64,000 bases of DNA. Source: Nitrosovibrio sp. Nv17. GTDB taxonomy: Bacteria > Pseudomonadota > Gammaproteobacteria > Burkholderiales > Nitrosomonadaceae. Made by a program: the position numbers and the translations under genes. Positions 27,628-39,176 of this stretch are shown piece after piece. Positions within the stretch are counted from its first letter, which is position 1, and the number at the start of each line of letters is the position of its first letter. The notes beneath the pieces are model-generated. The model saw only the letters and a program-made list of their open reading frames with translations. It did no database searches and was not told the DNA's origin. The DNA lies in contig NZ_FPIQ01000004.1 in the NCBI RefSeq assembly GCF_900119085.1, positions 62,001-126,000 on the forward strand, written 5' to 3'.

Positions 27628-27644
27628 TGCGACAATTTGTCGCA
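27628..27644. promoter_or_regulatory. Perfect 17-bp palindrome upstream of the BNR/TonB pair
   Basis: TGCGACAA-T-TTGTCGCA is an exact inverted repeat with 8-bp arms, 60 bp before the BNR gene start. Size, symmetry and place fit an operator for a dimeric regulator. I do not recognise the motif, and it is not a Fur box. Confidence 0.6.
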
Positions 27645-27704
27645 TTCTCGTTTCACTAAAAATGGATTATCCTCCCGACCGGGTAGCATTCAATGGAGGA
27701 ATCC

Positions 27705-28973
27705 ATGCAGCAATGGCGTGTCGGTCCCGTCGCAGTCGTTCTTCTTCTCCTCCTGCTGGGCCGGGCGATGATGGCGCATGCCGACCATCCCGACCCCGCT
27801 GCGGAAGACCAGGATTCCGCCACAGCCCGGCCGGCCAAGGCTACGCTGGGGGTCGGAATCACCCTGGATGCCGAAGGCCGCCTGTGGCTGGCAAGGGTGG
27901 AGAACCGGCAATTGCTGGTCTCCCGCTCCGACGACGACGGAAAGACCTTTTCCACCCCCGTGCCAGTGACGGTCGAGCCCGAGGACATCGCGGCCGACGG
28001 CGAGAACCGTCCCAAGCTCGCGGTCGCCTCCGACGGCACCCTCCTGCTCACCTGGATCCAGTCCCTGCCCCAGAAGTACGCGGGCAATGTCCGCTTTTCG
28101 CGCTCGCTGGATGGAGGCCGCACCTTCTCCCGCCCCATCACCCTGAACGACGATGGCCGGGTCACCAGCCATCGTTTCGATGCGCTGGCGATCGACGGCC
28201 AGGGCAGGGTGGTCGTGGCCTGGCTGGATGGACGGGATCGCGACGCGGCGAAGGAGCGGAACGAGGCGTTCACCGGGGTGTCCCTCTACACCGCGCATTC
28301 CAGCGACAACGGCGCCAGCTTCGGCGCCAACCGCAGGCTGCAGGCGCACACCTGCGAATGCTGCCGGATCGGACTCACCTGGACGCAGGAGGGCCCTGTC
28401 GCATTCTGGCGCAACATCTTCGGCGTCAACACGCGCGACTTCGCCCTCGCGAATCTGGATCGGGACGGAAGCCAGCGGCGCGCCACCGACGACGAGTGGA
28501 AGATCGACGCCTGCCCTCACAACGGCGGGAGCATCGCGGTGGATCGTCAGGATCAGCTGCATCTCGTCTGGTTCACCAGCGGCGAGGCGCGCCAGGGGCT
28601 GTTCTACAGGCGCCTGAACGGCGACTGGGGGTCGGCCCCCATGCGCCTGGGCGACCCTGCCTTCCAGGCCAACCACGCAGCGGTGGCGGCGGAAGGCAAG
28701 ACCGTGCTGCTCGCCTGGCGCGAGTTCGACGGGCGCGCCTACTCCGCGCAGATGATGTACTCGAACGACGGCGGCGTATCGTGGAGTGCGCCGCAGCGCC
28801 TGATGGATTCCGCCGGCGCGACCGACTATCCCCTCCTGCTGGTCGGCGGAAGAAAGGTATTGCTGGTATGGAACACGGCGGAGGAGGGGCTGCGCGTTCT
28901 GTCGTTCGATCGTTTCGCGGCCGGCACGCCACCGCGCCAGTCCTCTTCGGGGCAGACTGCCACCGGCAGCTGA
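27705..28973 (+). CDS. Secreted BNR-repeat (sialidase-fold) protein, partner of a TonB receptor
   Basis: About 422 residues with a signal peptide ending near MAHA. The protein is a beta-propeller of sialidase/BNR type: repeats with S-x-D-x-G-x-T-F appear at SRSDDDGKTFS, SRSLDGGRTFS, SSDNGASFG and SNDGGVSWS. It has no recognisable sialidase catalytic arginine triad, so true sialidase activity is doubtful. A cysteine cluster HTCECCR (about residue 215) and ACPHNGG (about 268) suggest metal binding or disulphides. ATG 27705 is used because GGAGGA lies just before it. The TonB-dependent receptor follows at 84 bp, so it may bind or deliver that receptor's ligand; this is inference. Confidence 0.85.
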   Translation: MQQWRVGPVAVVLLLLLLGRAMMAHADHPDPAAEDQDSATARPAKATLGVGITLDAEGRLWLARVENRQLLVSRSDDDGKTFSTPVPVTVEPEDIAADGENRPKLAVASDGTLLLTWIQSLPQKYAGNVRFSRSLDGGRTFSRPITLNDDGRVTSHRFDALAIDGQGRVVVAWLDGRDRDAAKERNEAFTGVSLYTAHSSDNGASFGANRRLQAHTCECCRIGLTWTQEGPVAFWRNIFGVNTRDFALANLDRDGSQRRATDDEWKIDACPHNGGSIAVDRQDQLHLVWFTSGEARQGLFYRRLNGDWGSAPMRLGDPAFQANHAAVAAEGKTVLLAWREFDGRAYSAQMMYSNDGGVSWSAPQRLMDSAGATDYPLLLVGGRKVLLVWNTAEEGLRVLSFDRFAAGTPPRQSSSGQTATGS

Positions 28974-29057
28974 TTTTCCCGATTCCCCGGCCTCGTGAAG
29001 CCGGGGGTCCGTTCCTCAAGCCCTACAACAAGAAACAGCACACGCGGAACAATCAAG

Positions 29058-31601
29058 ATGAAGTCTTTCAGCATCGCTCTTGCGGGCGTACTGGCCGTGT
29101 CGTCCGTTTACGCCCGGGGGGCCGAAACCCTCCACGAAGAGGCGGATGAGGCGAAGTTGGGCCGCGCCACGCGCATCTCTGCCTCCCCGGTTGCGGTTGG
29201 GACATCGGAGGACACCCTGCCTTCGGCGCGTGCCGATCGGGTCGCGCAGAGCAGCGCGGCCGGCCCGGGCGAGGAGGAAAAAACCGTGAAGGACGGGGCG
29301 GAACCGGAGGCCCCGGCGGACACCCGGAAGGTGACGGTGTTCCGGGAGATGGTCGTCACCGGCGAAGTGGAACGGGATTCGCACTACACCTCGCCATCCA
29401 CCCGGGTGACGCGGTCGCAGATCGAGCTGCAGAACGCGCAGACCACGGAGGAAGTGCTCAAGTACCAGCCCAGCCTGCAGATACGCCAGCGCTACGTCGG
29501 CGACCCCAACGGCGTGCTCGGCATTCGCGGCGCGGACATGTTCTCGACGGCGCGCAACATGGTCTACGCCGACGGCCTGCCGCTGCACAATTTCCTGCAG
29601 GCGTCCTTCAACGGCGCCCCGCGCTGGTCCATGGTGGGACCGAACGAGATCGACGCCGTCGACATCGTGTATGGTCCGTTCTCGGCCGAGTACAGCGGCA
29701 ATTCGATCGGCGGCGTGATCAACCTGAAGACGCGCATGCCGCGCAAGCAGGAATTCTACGTCGAGACCAGCCTCTTCATCCAGCCGTTCAAGATCTACGG
29801 GCCCGACAAGGGCACCTTCATCGGCGACCGCCAGTACGTCTCCTACGGCAACCGCTTCCACGACCGGTTGTCGGTGTTCCTGGCCTACAACCGGCTGGAG
29901 GCGCAGAGTCATCCGCAGTCCTATTTCATCGACAACACCGGGCTATCCGAAACCGCTGGAGGGACGGCGGTGAGCGGGGGGGTTCGAACCCCCGACACGC
30001 GCGGCACGCCCAGCGTCATCTACGGCGACACCGGGCCGGAAAAGGTCAACACCCACCTGTTCAAGGGCAAGCTCGGCTACGACCTCACCCCCGAGCTCCA
30101 GGCCATCCTCACCGTGGCGTACGAGGACCGCACGCGCAGCGCGAACCGCCCACGAAACTATCTGTCGCAGGCGTCCGGTCAGCCTTATTGGGGAGGATCT
30201 GCACCAGCATGTTGCGTGTTGCCCGGCGATGCCTCGCTGGAGGGTACCCGATTCGATGTGGTGCAAAGGGGTTTCGGGGGAAGTGAGGACAAGCGGGAGA
30301 CGCTCAACCTTGGGCTGCAGCTGCGCGGCGCCCTGACCGACAACTGGTTCGTCGACAGCACCCTCAGCCACTTCGACGTGCTCAAGGACCTCCGCGCCAC
30401 CGCCTTCTACAACAGGAACGATCCGGCGAACACCGGCGAGGGCCAGCTGCAGGATTTCCGCCGGTTCAACTGGCTCAACTACGACCTCAAGCTCAGCACC
30501 CCCGCCTTCCTGGGCAACGATCGCATCTCGCTGCTCGGCGGCTACCACTTCGACCTGTACCACCTGAGCTTCCGCCAGTATGCGCTCACGGACTACGCCA
30601 CACAGGCACGCGGCGCCCTGCAGGCGAACCGCAGCAACGACGGGCGCACTTCCACCCACGCCATCTTCGCCCAGTCGGCGTACCGCTTTATGCCGGACTG
30701 GGACGTGACGGTGGGCGCGCGGCAGGAGTGGTGGGCCGCTTCCGACGGGGTCGTGGGCACTTCGGGAGGGAGTGTCTCGGTACCCGACCGGAACATCTCG
30801 GCGCTGTCGCCCAAGGTCTCGCTGGGCTACGAACCGGGGGCGTGGAAGCTGCGCTATTCCTTCGGGCGGGCGCACCGCTTCCCGGTCATCGCGGAGCTGT
30901 TCCAATCACTGAGCACGCCCACCAGCATCGTCACCGCCAATGCGGCGCTGCGGCCGGAGAACGGGACGCACCACAACTTCATGGTGGAGTACGGGCTGCC
31001 GCGGGGCTACGTCCGCGTGAACGCGTTCCGCGACGACATCAAGGACGCCATCCAGCAGGTGCTGTCGGTTTCTGGTGTCGTCACCCAGAATTCGTTCCAG
31101 AACATCGACCGCACCAGCACCACCGGGGTCGAGCTGATCTACGAGCAGCGCCGTATCCTGGGATCCAAGTTCGACTTCATGTTCAACGGCACCTGGATGA
31201 ACGCCAAGGTCGACAGGGGACCCCGCATCAGGTTTACGGAAACCACCGGGACATCCGCCGATTTCGAACTGACCGGCAAGCAGCGCATCCGCCTGCCGCA
31301 CTGGCGCGCCAATTTCTTCGCCACCTACCACGCTACCGAGGCCTGGGACATCGCGTTCTCGGGCCGCTACACCAGCGACTCCTTCAACGACCTCGACAAC
31401 CGGGACCATGTCAACAACGTGTTCGGCGCCCAGAGCGACTTCTTCTTCCTGGACTTCAAGACCAGCTACCGCTTCAGGCTGCAGAACGGCCTGAAGAGCC
31501 GGGTGTCCTTCGGCATCACCAACCTGAACAACGACAAGGCCTACGTCTTCCACCCCTATCCGCAGCGCACCTTCCTGGTCGAGGCGGCGTTCAGCTACTG
31601 A
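29058..31601 (+). CDS. TonB-dependent outer-membrane receptor
   Basis: An 847-residue receptor with a signal peptide (MKSFSIALAGVLAVSSVYA). An unusually long linker, rich in charged residues and alanine, precedes the plug domain, which runs from about residue 105 (VTRSQIELQNAQTTEEVLKY) to NSIGGVINLKT. The C-terminal barrel ends in the aromatic residue expected for outer-membrane insertion (VEAAFSY). It imports a scarce ligand using TonB energy. The ligand is unknown: a double cysteine ACCVLPG in an extracellular-type loop and the neighbouring cysteine-rich BNR protein hint at a metal or metallophore. ATG 29058 is chosen because the signal peptide starts there. Confidence 0.9.
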   Translation: MKSFSIALAGVLAVSSVYARGAETLHEEADEAKLGRATRISASPVAVGTSEDTLPSARADRVAQSSAAGPGEEEKTVKDGAEPEAPADTRKVTVFREMVVTGEVERDSHYTSPSTRVTRSQIELQNAQTTEEVLKYQPSLQIRQRYVGDPNGVLGIRGADMFSTARNMVYADGLPLHNFLQASFNGAPRWSMVGPNEIDAVDIVYGPFSAEYSGNSIGGVINLKTRMPRKQEFYVETSLFIQPFKIYGPDKGTFIGDRQYVSYGNRFHDRLSVFLAYNRLEAQSHPQSYFIDNTGLSETAGGTAVSGGVRTPDTRGTPSVIYGDTGPEKVNTHLFKGKLGYDLTPELQAILTVAYEDRTRSANRPRNYLSQASGQPYWGGSAPACCVLPGDASLEGTRFDVVQRGFGGSEDKRETLNLGLQLRGALTDNWFVDSTLSHFDVLKDLRATAFYNRNDPANTGEGQLQDFRRFNWLNYDLKLSTPAFLGNDRISLLGGYHFDLYHLSFRQYALTDYATQARGALQANRSNDGRTSTHAIFAQSAYRFMPDWDVTVGARQEWWAASDGVVGTSGGSVSVPDRNISALSPKVSLGYEPGAWKLRYSFGRAHRFPVIAELFQSLSTPTSIVTANAALRPENGTHHNFMVEYGLPRGYVRVNAFRDDIKDAIQQVLSVSGVVTQNSFQNIDRTSTTGVELIYEQRRILGSKFDFMFNGTWMNAKVDRGPRIRFTETTGTSADFELTGKQRIRLPHWRANFFATYHATEAWDIAFSGRYTSDSFNDLDNRDHVNNVFGAQSDFFFLDFKTSYRFRLQNGLKSRVSFGITNLNNDKAYVFHPYPQRTFLVEAAFSY

Positions 31602-31631
31602 GCGGCCGGGCGGCCGGGGATGCGGATGGAA

Positions 31632-32477
31632 TCAGGACCCGGAAGGCTGGCTGAACAGGTTGAGCACGCCGTCCAGGCCCACGTGGTTGAGGGCGTAGGT
31701 AGCCTTCGCCTGCACTACCGGCTTGGCATGGTAGGCGATGCTGACACCGGCTTCCTCCATCATCTTCAGGTCGTTGGCGCCGTCGCCGATGGCGATCACC
31801 TGTTCGCGCCTGAGCCCCAGCGCCTCGCGCGTGCGCCTGACCCACTCGCCCTTGCCGCTGGCGCCGATGATCTCGCCCAGCACCTTGCCGGAAAGCCTGC
31901 CGTCCACGATCTCGAGGGTGTTGGCCGCGGCGTAGTCGAGTCCCAGCCTGTCCTTGATCCGGTCGGTGAAGAAGGTGAATCCGCCGGAGATGACCATGGT
32001 CCTGACGCCCGCCGCCTTCATGCGCTGCAGCATCTTCTCCGCGCCCGGACTGAGCCGGACGCGCTCGTCGTAGACCCGCTGCAGGGCGTCCTCCTCCAGT
32101 CCCTGCATCAGGGCGGTGCGCTGGCGCAGGCCTTCGGCGAAGACGATTTCCCCGCGCATGGTCCTCTGCGTGATCTCCGACACCTGGGGCTTGACGCCAT
32201 GCATGTCGGCAATCTCGTCGATGGACTCGATCGCGAGCAGCGTCGAGTCCATGTCCATGGCCAGCAGTCCGAAATCCTCGAGGGGGAGTGCCTGTTCCAC
32301 GAAGGCGAAGTCCAGTCCGGCTTCGCCACAGTAGTCCGCGACATGCTCCCGCCTGATCGCATCCTTCAGGCGGAAGGCCTCGCCGGTGATGCGTTCGATC
32401 TGGCCGGCGCCCGCAAGCTTTGCCAACTCCCGCAGGTCGTGGTTGGCGATGTCGAAACCTTGAATGATGAGATCCAT
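31632..32477 (-). CDS. serB: Phosphoserine phosphatase
   Basis: A 281-residue haloacid-dehalogenase phosphatase catalysing the last step of serine biosynthesis. The nucleophile motif is DMDST (about residue 73). Motif II (VISGGF), the conserved lysine region and motif III (GDGANDLKMM) are all present. The N-terminal 65 residues form the small ACT-like domain common in SerB. ATG 32477 is chosen because homologues start MDLIIQG; an upstream extension to 32633 has no such support. It is convergent with the TonB receptor gene and apparently monocistronic. Confidence 0.95.
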   Translation of the reverse strand: MDLIIQGFDIANHDLRELAKLAGAGQIERITGEAFRLKDAIRREHVADYCGEAGLDFAFVEQALPLEDFGLLAMDMDSTLLAIESIDEIADMHGVKPQVSEITQRTMRGEIVFAEGLRQRTALMQGLEEDALQRVYDERVRLSPGAEKMLQRMKAAGVRTMVISGGFTFFTDRIKDRLGLDYAAANTLEIVDGRLSGKVLGEIIGASGKGEWVRRTREALGLRREQVIAIGDGANDLKMMEEAGVSIAYHAKPVVQAKATYALNHVGLDGVLNLFSQPSGS

Positions 32478-32928
32478 GAATGGCAGTACCGGGAAGACCG
32501 GGTCGGAAATAAAAAGGATCCGGTGAGGCGGATCGCGTCTTGAAAGCCGGCAGCCCCTGGAAACCCACGGGGCATGGCGGGACCATGCCCGATCCCGGAT
32601 ATCTGTTGCGGATTTCCGGAGACGGCGCTGCACCCATTATACAGGTAAAGCCCGGTTTTCACCGGCGCCGGCATGGCGGATGCGGCACTTGCCGATTGTC
32701 TCGGGGTCCGTTGTCCGGGAGGTGGGTTTCCCCACAGGGAATGTCCGGTCCTTTCGGGATAATCCAGGAGTCGGCAACGGCATCAAGTTCGGATATCATC
32801 GGCCGTTAACCATGCGGCATGGCGGGAATGCCGCCAGCCTGCAGGCGGCGGGACGAAGACAGTAGCAAGTACGTTATCATTTCAATCAACCGGTATGGAG
32901 CCCTCGAAGCGTGGGGGCGAGGGCGCGC
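32478..32928. other. Divergent intergenic region between serB and the SH3 lipoprotein gene
   Basis: A 450-bp stretch without a convincing gene. On the minus strand a strong -10, TATAAT, lies at 32636-32641, with GTGAAA about 15 bp upstream as a weak -35, giving a serB leader of about 150 nt. That leader can fold: GGGCATGG and CCATGCCC near 32571-32590 form a hairpin. On the plus strand short inverted repeats occur, but no clear promoter. Confidence 0.4.
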
Positions 32929-33777
32929 ATGATGCTGAGAAGCGGGTTGTTGTACGGGTCGGGGAAGGTTTGTGCAGGGCGTGCCGCCTGCGGCCTCGTA
33001 TCCATGCTGTTAAGCCTGGGCATGGCGGGCTGCGGCGTCTTTTCGCCTCCTCCGCCTCCCGAGCCTCCCGCCGAACCAGCAACACCGGATACCCGGTGGC
33101 AGCAGGAGGCCGAGCGCCTGGAGAAGCTTCTGGCGGAAAAGGAGGTGGAGAAGGAATCCCAGCAGCAGGAGATCGAGCGCCTCGAAAAACTGCTGACGGA
33201 GAAGGAGGGGAAGATCCGTACCCAGCAGGTGCGCCAGAAGGATCAGGCCAAGACCCTGAAGGAAACCAGCAGCCAGGCCGTGCACGCCCAGGTCAAGCTG
33301 CGTCGCCTGGCGACACGGCCCGCCGCGGCGTCCACGATCGCGGAGGCCGAAGTCGCCATGGAAGCACTGCGGGCGTCCCCTCTCACCGCATCCGAGCAGG
33401 GGATACAGGCGCTGGCGCAGTATTTCCTGAGCATGGCGGCGGCGGCCTACGCTCAGGACAATCACGTCGCCGCGGTGGAGCATGCCGCGCACGCCCGCGG
33501 CTTCATCGACATGCTCAAGAGCAACCGGGTTTCCCGGACATCGGATGCGCATCGCGCGGCGACGCCGTTCGAGGCACCCATACCGCTGCGCACCGCGGTC
33601 AACACCAACCTGCGCCAGGCGCCCTCGCTCGGCGCCGCGATCCTCGTGGTACTGAAGAGAAATGTGGCGGTGACCGCGGAGGCCTACCAGGGGGACTGGC
33701 TGCAGGTCCAGGCGGCCGACGGGCAGTCCGGCTGGGTGCTGGGTACGCTGGTGGAGCCGCCGGAGACCGAAAGGTAG
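32929..33777 (+). CDS. Lipoprotein with coiled coil and C-terminal SH3 domain
   Basis: About 282 residues. The signal sequence ends in a lipobox LGMAGC, so the protein should be lipid-anchored. A proline-rich linker is followed by a strong heptad coiled coil made of a repeated motif (ERLEKLLAEKE and ERLEKLLTEKE, about residues 62-100). The C-terminus is a bacterial SH3-type domain (NTNLRQAPSLGAAIL then GQSGWVLGTL), which often binds cell wall. The start may be this ATG or the in-frame GTG at 32911. A role in envelope or peptidoglycan attachment is inferred; I do not recognise a named family. A short palindrome GGGGAC-T-GTCCCC follows at 33794-33806. Confidence 0.8.
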   Translation: MMLRSGLLYGSGKVCAGRAACGLVSMLLSLGMAGCGVFSPPPPPEPPAEPATPDTRWQQEAERLEKLLAEKEVEKESQQQEIERLEKLLTEKEGKIRTQQVRQKDQAKTLKETSSQAVHAQVKLRRLATRPAAASTIAEAEVAMEALRASPLTASEQGIQALAQYFLSMAAAAYAQDNHVAAVEHAAHARGFIDMLKSNRVSRTSDAHRAATPFEAPIPLRTAVNTNLRQAPSLGAAILVVLKRNVAVTAEAYQGDWLQVQAADGQSGWVLGTLVEPPETER

Positions 33778-33805
33778 CGCGCGCCCCCGGAGCGGGGACT
33801 GTCCC

Positions 33806-35467
33806 CTACTGGTTCGATACGGCTGCGAGGAACGTCCGGTTGCGACCGGCGCGCTTGGCCTGGTACAGGGAATCGTCGGCGCGGGTGAGTACCGCGGTCG
33901 GCGTCAGGTCGTTCGGCTGGCATTGCACCACGCCGATGCTGACCGTGATCTTGAGGTTGGATCCGTTGGCGTCGTAGTGGATCTTTTCCACCTGGGAGCG
34001 GATGCGTTCCGCCGTCTTCAACGCCTGGTCCGCGGCGGTCTCCACCAGGACGACGATGAACTCATCGCCGCCGTAACGGGCTGCATAGTCGATGCTGCGA
34101 ATGGATTGCGCGAGTATTCCCGCAACTGCCGCCAGAATCCCGTCCCCTGCGACGTGGCCGTGGGTGTCGTTGAGTGTCTTGAAGTGGTCGATGTCCATCA
34201 TCAGCAGGGTGAACTCCCGGCGGGTGCGCTTGTAGCGTGCAAACTCGTCGCTGAGGATGGTGTCGAGCTTGCTGCGATTGTACAGGCCGGTCAGACTGTC
34301 GGTGACGGAGAGCGTTTCCAGCATCTCGTTCTGTTTCTGCATGGCCCGGTTGGCCGCCATGATCTCGGCGTGATGGCGGCGCAGCGTGTTCGTCATCTGG
34401 ATGAACACTTTCGTGAGGCGCCCCAGTTCGTCGTTGCGTGCCGCGGTCAGCTGTACCTCGAAGTCGCCGCCGGCGATCTTGTCGGCCGCGGCCATCAGCC
34501 GCTGCAGGGGTCCAACGATCGACCGGCCCATCTGGAAGGCCACTGCCGCCACGACGACGAGCATCGCGCCCACCAATGCGAGAAACATGTTGCGCAATCC
34601 CGCCCAGGCCTGGTAGATCTCGGCATGGTCGCGTTCCGCGACGATGGTGATCGGCAGGTTCTCGGCCGGGTCGGCCAGCCCGATGACCTTGCGGTGCGAC
34701 ATGCCCCGGAAAATCATCGACTGGGAGGGTTGCGCCTGCAGCTGGCGCAGCACGGGTTCATCCAGAGGCTGCTGCGCTTCCGCCCCGATCTGGCTGCCGA
34801 TGAGTATCTTGCCGCCGTCATCCAGCAGGAATATCTCGCCCAGCGGCGATTTCGTGGCGCTTTTCAGGTGGGGCTGCAGCGAGCGCAGGTCGAGCACGGC
34901 GATCAGCGCGCCCATCAGCAGATTGTCGTAGGACAGTACCGGCATGGCGATGCTGAGCGTCGCGGCGGCATGGTGCTCGTTCCACCGCGGCGGCGCGATC
35001 ACGAGGCCTTCCGTGAGCGAGTTCGGGGGCCATTCCTGTGGAAGCTCCACCGCAGCAGCGGCAGCCGCACTGCTGGCCACGACCCGGCCCGTGGCGTCGA
35101 CGACCGTCAGTTCCCGCAGGGTGTCGAGCCTGCTCAGTACCGATCTCAGGTAGTGCGCCAGCGCGTCCGGATTCGCCGTATGCGCGCCCGGGCGCACGAG
35201 GGCGCGGGGCCGCGACACTGCCGACAACCCGTCGATGACCGCGTTGGAGGTGGATGACACCCGCACTTCGTGGGCGCGCTTCTCGACCCAGAGGGCTATC
35301 TCGCGGCTGGCGTCGTTGGTGAGGGTGCGCAGTTCGCGCGTGATGGTGGAGCTGATCTGCTCCTCGTTCTGCCAGAACGACAGCAATCCCAATCCCACCG
35401 AGGGGATGAGCGTGGCAATGATGGCAAACACCATCAGCTTGCTTTTTATGCTGTTCAGTCGCAGCAT
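33806..35467 (-). CDS. Membrane diguanylate cyclase with periplasmic sensor, HAMP and GGDEF domains
   Basis: A 553-residue inner-membrane protein. A first helix (residues 12-32) and a second (about 290-312) flank a Cache-like periplasmic sensor. HAMP follows (to about 365), a short linker helix, then GGDEF. The active site RYGGDEF is canonical, and RSID five residues before it is the inhibitory RxxD site, so it should make cyclic di-GMP under product control. Together with the polysaccharide and PEP-CTERM genes it suggests biofilm-type regulation, though direct linkage is not shown. It has its own promoter between it and mfd. Confidence 0.93.
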   Translation of the reverse strand: MLRLNSIKSKLMVFAIIATLIPSVGLGLLSFWQNEEQISSTITRELRTLTNDASREIALWVEKRAHEVRVSSTSNAVIDGLSAVSRPRALVRPGAHTANPDALAHYLRSVLSRLDTLRELTVVDATGRVVASSAAAAAAVELPQEWPPNSLTEGLVIAPPRWNEHHAAATLSIAMPVLSYDNLLMGALIAVLDLRSLQPHLKSATKSPLGEIFLLDDGGKILIGSQIGAEAQQPLDEPVLRQLQAQPSQSMIFRGMSHRKVIGLADPAENLPITIVAERDHAEIYQAWAGLRNMFLALVGAMLVVVAAVAFQMGRSIVGPLQRLMAAADKIAGGDFEVQLTAARNDELGRLTKVFIQMTNTLRRHHAEIMAANRAMQKQNEMLETLSVTDSLTGLYNRSKLDTILSDEFARYKRTRREFTLLMMDIDHFKTLNDTHGHVAGDGILAAVAGILAQSIRSIDYAARYGGDEFIVVLVETAADQALKTAERIRSQVEKIHYDANGSNLKITVSIGVVQCQPNDLTPTAVLTRADDSLYQAKRAGRNRTFLAAVSNQ

Positions 35468-35592
35468 GCCCGGATTCGAAAGAGTGCTTCAGAAAACACG
35501 CGAGGTGGATGCGGATCTGCACCCCCTTGCCAGCTCCCTCATCCCGAAGATCATCATTTTCCGGCATTTCATCGCGATGCCTGATGAGCAGA

Positions 35593-35621
35593 ATACTACA
35601 TCGTATCCATATTTTGTTCAA
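35593..35621 (-). promoter_or_regulatory. Putative promoter of the diguanylate cyclase gene
   Basis: Minus strand TTGAAC (35616-35621), 17-bp spacer, TAGTAT (35593-35598). It lies in the AT-rich gap just after mfd, about 125 bp before the GGDEF gene start, and predicts a leader of about 120 nt. Confidence 0.5.
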
Positions 35622-35633
35622 TTCCACTGATTT

Positions 35634-39089
<3,456 letters not shown>

Positions 39090-39176
39090 CAGGGGGTAGG
39101 GCGGCTGTCGTCGATGGGCAGCGAATGATATACGCCCTGATGCCATATTGAAAGGTGCGGCATCGCGCCCCACCCT

